Notes: generated from the letters alone by a model not told the origin. 64,000 bases of DNA from Candidatus Limnocylindrales bacterium (GCA_035559535.1 DATMBG010000033.1:116379-180378); one strand, 5' to 3'. Counted from the first letter of the stretch, positions 8,001 through 16,752 are shown. Numbers and translations are program-made.

Positions 8001-10209
8001 ATTTTATTTTAGCAGGCTTCGAGAAGAGATCTTTGTAACGAATCCCGTTATCGGTCAAGTCCAGATCTGTCATTACCTGGAGTTTATTTACGGGACCTTC
8101 CACCTGGAGTTTCAACTCCGTCGGACCCGTCAAAGTTACATCGGTGGGAAGCAAAGACGTACTGGCCGGTGTCAGTTGTTGTTGGAGTTCATCGAGTTTA
8201 AATTTATTGGTTACTACCTCCAGATGAATGGAGGGAGATAGGGAATCAGATTTTGAACCGATTCCCGTAACCGAACCGGTAGCGTTGAGTACCAAAGGAC
8301 CTAACCGAAGGGTCAGATTCTCCAGGTTGAACTCATCTTCTCTACGCTTTGAACTAAATGCTAAATTCGCGGGGACGTCAGGAGCTTTATGAAGGAGAGA
8401 CTTATATCTCAGTTCGCTCTGGTCAAAGTTAACCGAACCCTCGGCCAGTAAGTCTTTGAGCTTTCCTTTAAGGGAGATCGTCAAATTCCCGGGCCCTGAG
8501 ATTTTTATTCCCTCTACACGATCCGGACTTGAGGAGGCTTTAGAAGCAGATTTAGAATCAATCCCTGCCGTACGGGGGAAGAGTTCCATAAGTTTCTCGG
8601 GTAAAAAGGACTGGGAGGTTATTTTCAAATCTACAGCGGGCTCACCGGTTTTTAAATCTCCTACGGTTCCTGCCACGACCATTTGCACGTCGTTGATATT
8701 CACCGCCAGATTGGAAAGGGTTAAAGTATCTCCTCCAAAGTGACCTTCAAAGACGATCTGCCCCGGCACTCCTCGGGGTTTAGAAAAGATATTCTTGTAT
8801 TGGATCTGACTTTCCTTGAGGTCAATAGTCCCTGTCAAGGTAAGATCCTGGAGAGAGCCTTGGGGTTGAAGGGCAATACTTGCGATCCCCTCCAGGTGAA
8901 GCGGAGGATGGCCATCGGTTCTTAATAAGGTAGGACGTGCTTCGGGGGGAAAGAGCGCAAAGAGTTTATTCCAGTCCAGATTTTCGAGTTTAATAGACAG
9001 GTTTATTTGCGGTTTTGTCTTTACATTCTCAACCTCACCGGATATATCCATCATGATGGCTGCAGTTGTGACATTGGAATGAACAACCTTTAAATCTCCT
9101 TCCCGAAGGTTTATCGACAGGGCCCCATCAACGGCTGCGTTCACTCCCTTTAACGGAGAAGTAAAGATTTCCGGGTCTTTCCATAAAAAGTCCGTAACTT
9201 TGAGTGTCCCCTCGGAGTTGATATAAGCCCCTAACTTACCCGTAAGTTTAATTTCTCCTCCCACTGCACCATCAATGAGTTCTGCACCAATATGCCTTTT
9301 GTAATAGGGGGCAAAGCGAGATAGATCGACCTCTTCCAGTCTGGCTTTTAGGGCAAATTCCATATCCTTCCAATGACCCTTTCGAGGAAGTGGACCAATC
9401 GTCCCGGAGGCATGGATGGTGGCAGGAGTAGATTTGGTAGTTCCTCCGGTGGAAGGTTTTTCTCCATTAACAGATGTGGTCAATGTAAAGGGAACCCGGG
9501 AGTCAGGGGCAATGTCTTGAGCTTCCAGGTTGATATGGGAGAAAGTCGTTTCTTTATTCACCTTAAAATCCTGGATCATAACCGTTCCATTAACAATTCT
9601 GAATAGATCGATAGAAAAAGGAGGCAGTTCCTGTCCACCGTTTGTTGTTCGTGATCCTTGATGGGAAGGGGCCTGTGAGGCTGCAAAGACGACCTGAGGT
9701 GAGAAGATAAAAGAATCCCCAGGTCTTCGAGTCTCCGTATCTCCCTGAATCTTTGGGTTTCTTTTTTCTCCCATCTCCTTACCATCTGATTTCTCAAAGG
9801 CTGTTGTGGGAGTTACAGGTAAAATATCTTCAAAATTCCAGACCCCACTCTCGGCACGTTCCAAAAAAATATGGGGATTTTTAAGCACTAAAGTTGAAAC
9901 TTCTATTTTCTTATACAACAGCGGAATCCATCGGACCCGGGCAACGACCTGATCGGCATGGATGAAAGGACGGGATTCATCCTTATCCAGAATGGTAACT
10001 TGGTTAATCTCAGCCCCTAAGCCGGTCCAGAGGGTATGTTTAATTTGGCCGATATAAGCTTTTCGGTGTAAAGTCTCCTCGATCTTTGTAACCACCAGGG
10101 GTCGATATTTATTCAGATCGATTAATAGAGCTGCCAGCGTCGAGATAAGGATAAAAAGGACCCCCAGGGAAATAAAAAGGAGGAGGATCACTTTGGCTCT
10201 TTTACTCAT
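5056..10209 (-). CDS. Large AsmA-family envelope protein with six tandem modules
   Basis: About 1,717 residues. A membrane anchor (VILLLFISLGVLFILISTLA) is followed by an AsmA N-terminal domain (DLNKYRPLVVTKIEETLHRK). The rest is a very long beta-rich periplasmic region. Between about residues 447 and 1190 there are six modules of about 124 residues, each opening LTGPxxLxxxxxG and containing I(R/Q)YKxxFxKP or YGxxFxK. A linker rich in Pro, Lys and Glu and a C-terminal AsmA-like domain (near SFFKDFKYYPELVKYFPE) follow. The extreme C-terminus is Gln/Pro/Glu-rich. Relatives (AsmA, TamB, YhdP) are thought to carry phospholipids between membranes or assist outer-membrane assembly. The ATG at 10209 (AGGAAA upstream) is preferred to one at 10242, which lacks a Shine-Dalgarno. 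Confidence 0.9.
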   Translation of the reverse strand: MSKRAKVILLLFISLGVLFILISTLAALLIDLNKYRPLVVTKIEETLHRKAYIGQIKHTLWTGLGAEINQVTILDKDESRPFIHADQVVARVRWIPLLYKKIEVSTLVLKNPHIFLERAESGVWNFEDILPVTPTTAFEKSDGKEMGEKRNPKIQGDTETRRPGDSFIFSPQVVFAASQAPSHQGSRTTNGGQELPPFSIDLFRIVNGTVMIQDFKVNKETTFSHINLEAQDIAPDSRVPFTLTTSVNGEKPSTGGTTKSTPATIHASGTIGPLPRKGHWKDMEFALKARLEEVDLSRFAPYYKRHIGAELIDGAVGGEIKLTGKLGAYINSEGTLKVTDFLWKDPEIFTSPLKGVNAAVDGALSINLREGDLKVVHSNVTTAAIMMDISGEVENVKTKPQINLSIKLENLDWNKLFALFPPEARPTLLRTDGHPPLHLEGIASIALQPQGSLQDLTLTGTIDLKESQIQYKNIFSKPRGVPGQIVFEGHFGGDTLTLSNLAVNINDVQMVVAGTVGDLKTGEPAVDLKITSQSFLPEKLMELFPRTAGIDSKSASKASSSPDRVEGIKISGPGNLTISLKGKLKDLLAEGSVNFDQSELRYKSLLHKAPDVPANLAFSSKRREDEFNLENLTLRLGPLVLNATGSVTGIGSKSDSLSPSIHLEVVTNKFKLDELQQQLTPASTSLLPTDVTLTGPTELKLQVEGPVNKLQVMTDLDLTDNGIRYKDLFSKPAKIKSDLKVEAGLDAGQFNIDNITFSLEDMVLKATGTIGSPGNPDLNLQIDSNTFEVATLLKAIPVASGFLPEEVILSGKTSFSIKPKGKPENLTLVGNINLDKGYLQYGQVFQKQVGVPGNLDFNVEIKKDDRTGLSSLNLSNSSLHLGNLALRIDGSIENLQNPKLNLDLSTNPFDLVEFQNKLLPTVSLADLILTGPGQLQVHVEGSPQALEIKSGVDLTKNQIRYKDFFVKPEGVKSDLALEAGLSKGDVTLKNLTLLLEDLQLRVKGIIARTYNGASPQREPQLNLDIVTDEFDIQKLLQKLPRVKSSLPKGLDLTGPTRLQVKTAGPPSNLRLTGSVNLDKGEASYGILFKKASGIPGRLEFDVIAKKERFEIEALRLNINDLILDIKGFITGFNPTGVKSYASSLWDLHLRSNAFAFNPWILQSETPDDQGKIDLDVSLKGKWEDIAEGRGINGTINFKKVRLALPNLPKSIENLSASAVLAGREITVKDLTGQLGSSVFTGNLNIRDLNAPKVQFDLHASKLNLDEWMEGKDLEKKASWKKNPETWEYRDSERGELPIFFVAATPFADQAPEPIQLVQDSKPSRSRKPAPGEETPLPKMKEEKPTGSRTPQPVQKIPGSGSLEDLLRKIQAQGTITVDQGTAKEFDFSRLTTQAQMTDQVIRLNNLVFNFYDGTHQGAAVIDLNTTPAVYEVTTRLTQVNARKLFAEKTSLKHVIYGLLFVNMKLQGKGFDTQVLSRTLTGSGDLEIRNGKFTAFSIFHELAPLFEWIGQIGKAKEFLALSEQFKKAPPDTEFSLFKGHFNIRDGQAGTGDLMIQVRDPTQNLNMDLEITGNLGLNNTALDLTGRISFFKDFKYYPELVKYFPERDGKVTIPFPIPIEGTLFEPEFNLAGIQNSVVKFAANIALQKGIQLGLDKIFKKKEKNTEQDVASQTSSEQQPSPEPQPPLESQEKLPAQKKPEEVLEDISKGILDQIFKKRR

Positions 10210-10380
10210 AATCCCATTTTTCCTGGTTATTGTCGTTGACATCCACTAAATTCTTTAGTTCAATAAGTGGAAATAATTTCCAAATTGGTTGCTATTGCAA
10301 TAGCAGATTATATTATAAACTATAAGTTACGTATACGATGAGGGTCAAGGGAATTATCTGTTGACTGCCTTTTATTCTGG

Positions 10381-10740
10381 GTCCGTTGTCCGCTGTTTAG
10401 GATTGACTACGGGCCATGAGGAACAGATTGGGTTGAAGGTGAAGCTAACCAAACGTTTTGATATAACTCCAGATGTAGATGACCGAATTAACCGATGGGT
10501 TCGGGAGTCCCATGACCGTTTACGGGAAATCCACAGTCTGGTCTATTGCGGAGATTTTATTATGATTGTTTACGAAGAAACCATTTTAAATGAGGCAGAA
10601 GCTGTGGTAGAAGCCGCCGAAGAGATCATCAAACAGACTCTCGAAGAACCCAAGATTCCCGATCTACCACGGGAGGATTTGAACCTGCCGTAAGTAGGCC
10701 ATTGTCCGATGTAGGAAATCCTAAGCAGCGGACAACAGAC
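10381..10740. repeat. 20-bp inverted repeat pair bracketing the small gene (family D)
   Basis: The left copy at 10381-10400 (GTCCGTTGTCCGCTGTTTAG) matches the reverse complement of the right copy at 10721-10740 at 18 of 20 positions. Together they enclose the small gene at 10433-10693. Similar GTCCGTTGTCCG-like sequence occurs near 910, 1005, 3650-3700 and, more loosely, 25770-25860 and 45490-45595. Confidence 0.6.
10433..10693 (+). CDS. Small protein, possibly Cse60/DUF-type
   Basis: About 86 residues starting MKVKLTKRFDITPDVDDRI, with a central LREIHSLVYCGDFIMIVYEE strand pattern and an acidic helical C-terminus. The overall pattern (short strand, INxWV helix, two strands ending in IVYEE) recalls Cse60-like small proteins, but I am not sure of the family. 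The longer frame from a TTG at 10361 runs through a dispersed repeat (10381-10400) and is unlikely to be translated. The TTG at 10433, with GAGGAA about 10 bases upstream, is a better start, with a GTG at 10439 as alternative. It lies alone between divergent genes. Confidence 0.6.
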   Translation: MKVKLTKRFDITPDVDDRINRWVRESHDRLREIHSLVYCGDFIMIVYEETILNEAEAVVEAAEEIIKQTLEEPKIPDLPREDLNLP

Positions 10741-10761
10741 GATAGAAAAATGGACAAAGGT

Positions 10762-11916
10762 TTAATCCCGTCGGTATCCCAGGGCGTATTCCGCAATCAA
10801 AGCCCTGTGGAGTTGGTTTTGACCTTCTACGATCTGGAGGAACTTGGCGTCTCGGAAATATCTCCCCACATTATACTCAGAGGAACACCCATAAGCACCG
10901 TGAATTTGAACGGCATATTCGGCAGCGTGCATGGCCACATCGGTTGCGTACATTTTTGCAATGGATGCTTCCCGCCGAACCCGGGCATGCCCTTTGTCTT
11001 TCAAATGGGCTAAACGATAGGTCAGATATCGGGCGCTTTCGACCCCTACGACCATATCCGTAATCATGGATTGAACCAGTTGGAATCGTCCGATGGGTTG
11101 ATCGAAGACAATACGTTGTTGGGCGTAAGCCACCGATTCGTCCAGACAGGCCTGAGTTAAACCCACGGCGCGAGCAGCAACTCCCAGACGGCCATTTTCT
11201 ACGGCACACATGGCCACTTTAAAGCCCTCACCTTCTTTTCCCACCAGGTTTTCAGCCGGAACCTCTACCTCCTCTAAGATCAATTGACCGGTCGAAAGAG
11301 GTCGGAAACCTACTTTGTTCTTCTCCGGCTTTACACTGACGCCGGGCCAGTGTTTTTCTACAATAAAGGCACAAATTCCCTTGGACTTGAGCTTTTTATC
11401 CAGGGTTGCAAAGGTAAGAAAAAACGCGGCTTCATTAAGCATGCTGATCCAGGCCTTACGACCGTTGATGATATAACGATCCCCTTTCTTGACCACGGTA
11501 GTTTCCATAGCGGCCACATCGGTCCCAGAATGGGGTTCTGTAACCCCGGTTCCGGCAAAACATTCCCCTCGAGCCAATGGAACCAAATACTTTTGCTTCT
11601 GTTCTTCCGTTCCATAGGTAAGAATACCGGAACCCGCAAGTCCACTGGGTAAAGAGAGGATTGCGCCCATGGTTTGACAAACCCGGGCGATTTCTTCGAT
11701 GATGAGGGTAAAGGAAAGATAATCCAATCCGGCTCCTCCATACTTCTCCGGGATTACCCCTCCCGTAAACCCCAGAGAAGCCGCTTTTTTTACAATCTCC
11801 ATGGGAAAGCGTTCTTCAGCATCATATTGGTTCACATAAGGCGCAATTTCCTTTTTAGCAAAATCATAGGCAATTTGTTTCAGATTTTGTTGCTCCGGCG
11901 TAAGATCGAAGTCCAT
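10762..11916 (-). CDS. Acyl-CoA dehydrogenase
   Basis: A 384-residue FAD flavoenzyme that introduces the alpha,beta double bond in acyl-CoA. The three family domains are complete: helical N-domain (MDFDLTPEQQNLKQIAYDFA), middle beta domain (GTGVTEPHSGTDVAAMETT then GRKAWIS), and C-domain (RIVFDQPIGRFQLVQSMITDM). The C-terminal catalytic Glu lies in LQIVEGQNQLHR, the position used by short/medium-chain and branched-chain enzymes. Chain length and substrate cannot be read directly. It lies downstream of the ADP-forming acyl-CoA ligase on the same strand, separated by an octamer palindrome. The two may act on the same acyl-CoA pool, perhaps in amino acid or fatty acid catabolism with the nearby Liv transporter. 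Confidence 0.95.
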   Translation of the reverse strand: MDFDLTPEQQNLKQIAYDFAKKEIAPYVNQYDAEERFPMEIVKKAASLGFTGGVIPEKYGGAGLDYLSFTLIIEEIARVCQTMGAILSLPSGLAGSGILTYGTEEQKQKYLVPLARGECFAGTGVTEPHSGTDVAAMETTVVKKGDRYIINGRKAWISMLNEAAFFLTFATLDKKLKSKGICAFIVEKHWPGVSVKPEKNKVGFRPLSTGQLILEEVEVPAENLVGKEGEGFKVAMCAVENGRLGVAARAVGLTQACLDESVAYAQQRIVFDQPIGRFQLVQSMITDMVVGVESARYLTYRLAHLKDKGHARVRREASIAKMYATDVAMHAAEYAVQIHGAYGCSSEYNVGRYFRDAKFLQIVEGQNQLHRALIAEYALGYRRD

Positions 11917-11970
11917 ACTTTAATATCCAAACTACACCTTTACATTTTTATCCTTAAAGGACTGTGAAAA

Positions 11971-12056
11971 TATGGAAGTGTGGGAGTATGGAAGTACGGA
12001 AGTGTGGGAGTATAGGAGAATATACCCCTCTACCCCCATACTCCCACACTTCCATA
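11971..12056. repeat. Octamer palindrome, family A copy 1
   Basis: The arms at 11971-11991 and 12036-12056 are perfect 21-bp reverse complements made of GGRRGTRT-type octamers (GGAAGTGT, GGGAGTAT). About 44 bases separate them, and a T-rich stretch follows. It lies between the ADP-forming ligase and acyl-CoA dehydrogenase genes. Confidence 0.85.
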
Positions 12057-12110
12057 CTTTTGACCCCTTCAGGGATAAACCTTTTAAAATTGCAAAGGTA
12101 TAGTCTTTTA

Positions 12111-14276
12111 TTATTTAACAAACTGTTTATACTGCACGAGGGCTTTCATAGCCTTGACGCCTGTTTCCGGGACCGAGTATACTGGGATCCGGTGATTCAT
12201 GAGATGCGCGATACCCTGTTGGGCTAAGGACTTGGCGATAGTCCATACGACCAGGATGGGTTTTTCTCTATTTTGTCGGACAGCTTCTACAATTCCACAG
12301 GCCAATTCAGAGGCAATAGGCTCTCGCAGGGTGGTCAACAGGACGATAATCCCATCGATATGGGGATCTTCCAAGACTGCCTGGAGGGTTTGTTGATAGA
12401 GGTTTGGATGAGCCAGAACCTGGGCTGTCACATCGACGGGGTTTTGAGCAGAACCAAAAGGAGGAATAATCTGTTGAATTTTACTTACCACTTCTTCGGA
12501 AAGTTGAGGTACTTCTAAGCCGGCTTCGATACAGGCATCTGCCATAAGACTACAGGCGCCACCAGAAGTGGAAACAATTCCAATGCGTTTTCCTTGAGGG
12601 AGGGGTTGCCAGGTCAAAGCCAGGGCTATATCAAAAAGATCCATTACCTGATAAACCCGGATCATTCCCAACTTTTTGAAGATAGCTTCGTAGACCCGGT
12701 CATTTCCTGCTAAAACTCCCGTGTGAGATTTCACGGCCATCCCGCCCAGTTCTGTACGACCGTTCTTAAACACGACGACCGGTTTTCCTGCTTCTAAAGC
12801 CTTTCTTCCGGCTCGCTGGAATTTGGGCCCATCTTGAACCCCTTCCAGGAAGAGGACGATGGTTCGGGTATGGGAATCTTGGGTCAGGTATTCTAAATAG
12901 TCCGCGGTTTCCAGATCGGCTTCATTACCGGAAGCAATAAAGTAACTAAACCCAACTCCCTGCTCCAAAAGGCGACTTAACAGGGATCCACCCAAGGCGC
13001 CACTTTGAGTAATAAAGGCAATCTCTCCGGGTGGAATCGAATCCGTTTGCATGGCCATACTGAAATTGGCAAAAACATGAGCTGCCGTATTCACGATCCC
13101 CATGGCGTTAGGACCACAAAACCGAATCCCGGCGATCCTAGCTGCTTCAAGCAGATTCCTCTGGAGAGCTTCACCGGAGTCTCCCGCTTCGGCATAACCG
13201 GAAGCATACACAATAGCCGACTTAACCCCTTTTTCCCCGCATTCCTGGAGAATACCCGGAATAGCCCCGGCAGGAACCACCAAACAGGCTAAATCTACCG
13301 GCTCAGGGACTTCCCGAATAGAGGGATAGCAGGGTAGTCCCTGTAAATGGGTTTCCTTGGGATTTACCGGATAAAGTCTACCTTGAAACTCATGTTGGAG
13401 GAGATTCGTGAAAAGTCGCTCTCCTAAACTTCCAGGGTTCCTGGAAGCTCCAATTACGGCAATGGATCGGGGATTTAATAACGCGTCTAAGGCCTTCTGT
13501 CCACTATCTCTTGAAACCCAGGTCCATGCCTTATCACCTGTCCACCGGGGCCTGCTTAAAATAATTCTGGCATCAAGAGCCAGAGAACCCTTTCCGGATT
13601 CCCGAACCAGAACCGGATTAAGATCCATCTCTTGAATCTCTTCCAGATCTTCGACCAAACGGGAGACTTTTAAAAGGGTTTCCACCAGGGACTCTAGATC
13701 CAAAGGAGGTTCCCCCCGGTAACCTTTTAAAAGAGGACTTCCTCTAATTTCACCGATCATGGTCCAGGCTTCTTCCCGTGAAAGGGGAGAAGCCCGCAGG
13801 GTAGTATCCTGGAAGATCTCAACCCAAATACCCCCCAGGCCGAAAAGGATAAAAGGACCAAAAACCGGATCCCGTCTGACTCCGATAAGCACTTCTCGAC
13901 CCTGAGAAATCATCTCTTGGATCAGGACCCCTTGAATTTCAGCCTGTGGGGCAAATGTCTGGGCATTAACCAGGATCTCCTGGTAAGCTGCCTGTAGCTC
14001 CTGGAGAGAAGTAATCCCTAATTTAACCCCCTGTACCTCCGTTTTGTGAAGGATATGGGGAGAGACAATTTTCAGAACCGCCGGGAATCCTATTTCCTCA
14101 ACAGCCTGTAAAAGCTTAACCGGTAACTTTTCTGTTGAATAAGGAACAAATACCTGCTGGGGAATAGAAACTCCATATCCCTCCAAGATTTCCTTTGATT
14201 CTACTTCTGTAAGAACTTTTCGACTCTGGCTCAGCGCCAGGTCTATAATTTGTTTCGCTCTGTCTTTTCCGACCAA
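12111..14276 (-). CDS. Acetate/acyl-CoA ligase (ADP-forming), fused beta-alpha subunits
   Basis: A 721-residue enzyme interconverting acyl-CoA + ADP + Pi and acid + CoA + ATP. The N-terminal half (about 1-240) is the ATP-grasp beta part (GFPAVLKIVSPHILHKTEVQG, LIQEMISQGREVLIGV). The rest is the CoA-binding/ligase alpha part (NPRSIAVIGASRNPGSLG, CGPNAMGIVN, ITQSGALGG) with the phospho-acceptor His in KSHTGVLAG. The beta-first order is the reverse of many fused ACD proteins, which put the CoA-binding half first. The start is a TTG at 14276 with AAGGGAG about 7 bases upstream. It precedes the acyl-CoA dehydrogenase gene on the same strand. Such enzymes conserve energy from acyl-CoA, and the carboxylate is not known. 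Confidence 0.92.
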   Translation of the reverse strand: MVGKDRAKQIIDLALSQSRKVLTEVESKEILEGYGVSIPQQVFVPYSTEKLPVKLLQAVEEIGFPAVLKIVSPHILHKTEVQGVKLGITSLQELQAAYQEILVNAQTFAPQAEIQGVLIQEMISQGREVLIGVRRDPVFGPFILFGLGGIWVEIFQDTTLRASPLSREEAWTMIGEIRGSPLLKGYRGEPPLDLESLVETLLKVSRLVEDLEEIQEMDLNPVLVRESGKGSLALDARIILSRPRWTGDKAWTWVSRDSGQKALDALLNPRSIAVIGASRNPGSLGERLFTNLLQHEFQGRLYPVNPKETHLQGLPCYPSIREVPEPVDLACLVVPAGAIPGILQECGEKGVKSAIVYASGYAEAGDSGEALQRNLLEAARIAGIRFCGPNAMGIVNTAAHVFANFSMAMQTDSIPPGEIAFITQSGALGGSLLSRLLEQGVGFSYFIASGNEADLETADYLEYLTQDSHTRTIVLFLEGVQDGPKFQRAGRKALEAGKPVVVFKNGRTELGGMAVKSHTGVLAGNDRVYEAIFKKLGMIRVYQVMDLFDIALALTWQPLPQGKRIGIVSTSGGACSLMADACIEAGLEVPQLSEEVVSKIQQIIPPFGSAQNPVDVTAQVLAHPNLYQQTLQAVLEDPHIDGIIVLLTTLREPIASELACGIVEAVRQNREKPILVVWTIAKSLAQQGIAHLMNHRIPVYSVPETGVKAMKALVQYKQFVK

Positions 14277-14487
14277 AATTCTCCCTTACCCGTTTTGGTT
14301 CCCGTACTTTTCAACCCGAAGCACAGGAATGGGTTGATAATCTATTCGTAACAGACTACCTTTCAGATGCAACATCTATATGACCGATCAATGGGTTATA
14401 GCTGGAGTGCCCGAGGGCACTTTACACCTTGACTTACCCGGCATCAGGAACCTTCTGTACCAAATACCGGAGACCCGGGGTAAAAGA

Positions 14488-15096
14488 TCATTTGTAATAC
14501 GGCAAGAGTTTTTGGACTTCCGGTCCCTTTGCAATGACCTCCTTACCTATCATTTCATATTTCCCCGTTTTGTCCACCACTTCAGAGACTTTGACAAGTC
14601 TGGCCTCGGTTTCTCCTTTATCCAATTGAGGATAGCAGGCCAGAAATCGAATAATCCGGAATTGACCGTCTTTTCGTTCTACTTTGGGTTCTTCTAATTT
14701 CCAGGCCTGATAAGTCTGTTCATCCACCACCAGGAATTTCTGGTTTGGACTTGTCTTTCTTTGAAGAGTCCGGCAGTGACTATCTTTAAATAAAAAGCCA
14801 TAGGACTCGGAGGTGAAGAAATTGACCAGAGCAAGGGCTTCTTTTTCATCCCGGACTTCTTCTATGACTTGAGAGAGGTCCTGGATGGTTTCGATTTTGA
14901 TCTCCTGATCTCCTTTCTTTGCAGTGAGCCAGGAACAGGCCTGGATAGGTTTACATCCTTCCTCCGTCTGAATGAAAAGCGAGTAACCTTCCTTAAGTTT
15001 CACGGGAAATTGAGTCTTTAACTCTTCATTTAGACGTGTAGTGACCATACCCATAAAAAATGGAAAAAGAATCATGCTGAATATAAAAGTTTTCAT
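14488..15096 (-). CDS. Exported protein of unknown function
   Basis: A 202-residue protein with an N-terminal hydrophobic segment (FIFSMILFPFFMGMV) likely to be a signal peptide or anchor. A mixed alpha/beta domain containing four or more cysteines follows (GCKPIQACSW, SHCRTL, LACYPQ), compatible with periplasmic disulfides. AAGGAG lies well placed before the ATG at 15096. I do not recognise a family. It is the first gene of a minus-strand run but is separated from the downstream ADP-forming ligase by 211 bp, so co-transcription is uncertain. Confidence 0.75.
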   Translation of the reverse strand: MKTFIFSMILFPFFMGMVTTRLNEELKTQFPVKLKEGYSLFIQTEEGCKPIQACSWLTAKKGDQEIKIETIQDLSQVIEEVRDEKEALALVNFFTSESYGFLFKDSHCRTLQRKTSPNQKFLVVDEQTYQAWKLEEPKVERKDGQFRIIRFLACYPQLDKGETEARLVKVSEVVDKTGKYEMIGKEVIAKGPEVQKLLPYYK

Positions 15097-15232
15097 CTAA
15101 GCAAGCTCCTTTTTAGGTTTAAAGGTTATATACAGGATTTCAGGGCATTCTGTCAAAAATTTTTTAAGCCTGTGTAATATTTTGTAAAGTTAATTCTGGA
15201 TTATTCCTCTTCTCCCCTCACCCCCGGCCCTC

Positions 15233-15403
15233 ATAGGCACCAGGTTAAAGTGCCCCTACCCTGTCCCTCTCCCGTTTCACAGGGGAGGGAACTTCGCTTC
15301 AAAGTACCTTCCCCTGCAAAGCGGGGGAAGGTTAGCAGGTTAAGCGTCTCGTTTGACATTAAGGGGGCCCTCTCAGGGATCTCACTCTTATCCTGGCGCG
15401 TAT
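15233..15403. repeat. Dispersed repeat, family C copy 1
   Basis: About 170 bp that match, in the opposite orientation, the segment 58258-58431. By eye roughly four in five positions agree. It contains internal inverted repeats such as CCTTCCCC...GGGGAAGG and a conserved TTTGACATTAA-type segment. No long open frame is conserved between the copies. Confidence 0.8.
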
Positions 15404-15479
15404 ACCCCCGGTCCCTCTCCCACAAGGGAGAAATAAGAAGATCTCCTGGCTGGCTTCCGATGAACCCCTTCTCCTGAAT

Positions 15480-15507
15480 GTAGGGATGGGGGGCCCCTCA
15501 TCCCTAC
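15480..15507. repeat. 28-bp palindrome, family B
   Basis: GTAGGGATG at the left end and CATCCCTAC at the right end, with a GGGGG/CCCC core, form a near-perfect 28-bp palindrome. Confidence 0.75.
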
Positions 15508-15870
15508 AGGAAAGGGGGGGCTTGGGGAGTCGATCTGGATTTCAATATTTATTTGGTATTACTTCCTTTTCCATTGAACAGTTCGTGTAAACCGTAAAGG
15601 TCTGGAAGCCACAAAGATTATTTTTGCCCTGAGTCTCCTCTATCTTTATCTTTGCTAAGGTATTCAACAAGATATCCCATGAACTTGCATCCCGTATAGG
15701 GAGACCTTTGATTTTTTGCTTGACTCTCCTACTCCCTAAAGATAAGTTTACTTCTGATTTGGTTCGCTTAGCGCGGATTGAACCAGTTGGGGAATTACGC
15801 TAAGGCAAATTAACTGTTTTTTTTTCGACCCATTCTCCAAATTCTTGCGAGGATCAGATAGACTTTGTGA

Positions 15871-16749
15871 ATGAGTATGTTTAGCTTTGAGTTATTGGTG
15901 AACGCAGTGGTCACAGGAATTCTGCTGGGAGGATTTTACGCAACCATCAGCATGGGACTTTCCCTCTCCTTTGGATTGCTGGACATTGCCAATATTGCCC
16001 ATCCGGTTTTCGCCATTCTTAGTGGGTACGGGGTTTATACACTTAATACTAGGATGGGTATGGATCCCATCCTGGCCGGTTTTTTGTTGGCGCCTATTTT
16101 TTATGGATTTGGATGGATTCTCTATCGAGGATATTACCATTTTTTCGAAAAGAAAGGGGAACAGTCCTTGCGAGGACTGGTATTCTTTTTTGGTATCCTT
16201 TTTTTGATTGAAGTAAGTTTATTGTTGACCTATGGAGTGGATTACAGGCTGGTGGAGTCCAGATACACCGGTCAATCGGTACATATTGGCATTCTGGGTA
16301 TCCCCTTACGCCTGCTCTTTCCTTTTATTGTCGGATTACTTATTACAGTGGTTTTGTATCTTTTTCTGTCCCGAACATTTTTGGGCCGGATCATCCGGGG
16401 GGTGTCTCAGGATAGTACGGCGGTCAGGTTGATGGGTGCAAATCCGATGGCCGTTAAATCTATTGCCTTCGGGCTTTCCATCGCAATTGCCTGTATTGCC
16501 GGAGCTCTTATGATCATCATGAATCCTATAGAACCCTCTTCCGGTAGAGAGTTCATAGGAAGAGCATTTGCCGTAGTCGTTTTAGGTGGTATGGGAAGCA
16601 TAGGGGGTACCTGGGTTGCTGCCATGATCCTGGGCATAATCGAGAGTCTTACCTCGACATTTTACGGCCCGGCCTGGGCCCTGGCGGTTTCGTTCAGCAT
16701 CCTCTTGCTGGTGCTGGCGATCAAGCCATCGGGACTTTTTGGGAGGTGA
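15871..16749 (+). CDS. livH: Branched-chain amino acid ABC transporter permease, LivH type
   Basis: A 292-residue inner-membrane permease of the LivH/LivM family. The N-terminal helix ELLVNAVVTGILLGGFYATISMGLSLSFGLLDIANIAHP is the family hallmark, and the protein has about eight hydrophobic segments. The conserved EAA-like loop near GRIIRGVSQDSTAVRLMGANP contacts the ATPase, and VVLGGMGSIGGTW is typical. It forms the channel with LivM for hydrophobic amino acids or related solutes. Its stop overlaps the Shine-Dalgarno of livM. No periplasmic binding protein is encoded in the cluster, so the substrate is not fixed by context. Confidence 0.94.
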   Translation: MSMFSFELLVNAVVTGILLGGFYATISMGLSLSFGLLDIANIAHPVFAILSGYGVYTLNTRMGMDPILAGFLLAPIFYGFGWILYRGYYHFFEKKGEQSLRGLVFFFGILFLIEVSLLLTYGVDYRLVESRYTGQSVHIGILGIPLRLLFPFIVGLLITVVLYLFLSRTFLGRIIRGVSQDSTAVRLMGANPMAVKSIAFGLSIAIACIAGALMIIMNPIEPSSGREFIGRAFAVVVLGGMGSIGGTWVAAMILGIIESLTSTFYGPAWALAVSFSILLLVLAIKPSGLFGR

Positions 16750-16752
16750 TTT

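Larger units (their letters stand above)
15097..15870. other. Repeat-filled intergenic region upstream of livH
   Basis: About 770 bp between divergent genes. It holds a dispersed repeat (15233-15403), a CTCACCCCCGGCCC motif near 15216 shared with one near 48397, and a 28-bp palindrome at 15480-15507. No gene for a branched-chain amino acid binding protein is present here, although this is where one would be expected. The remaining 330 bp before livH must contain its promoter; a TTGACT at 15720 is a possible -35 but the matching -10 is weak. Confidence 0.5.
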
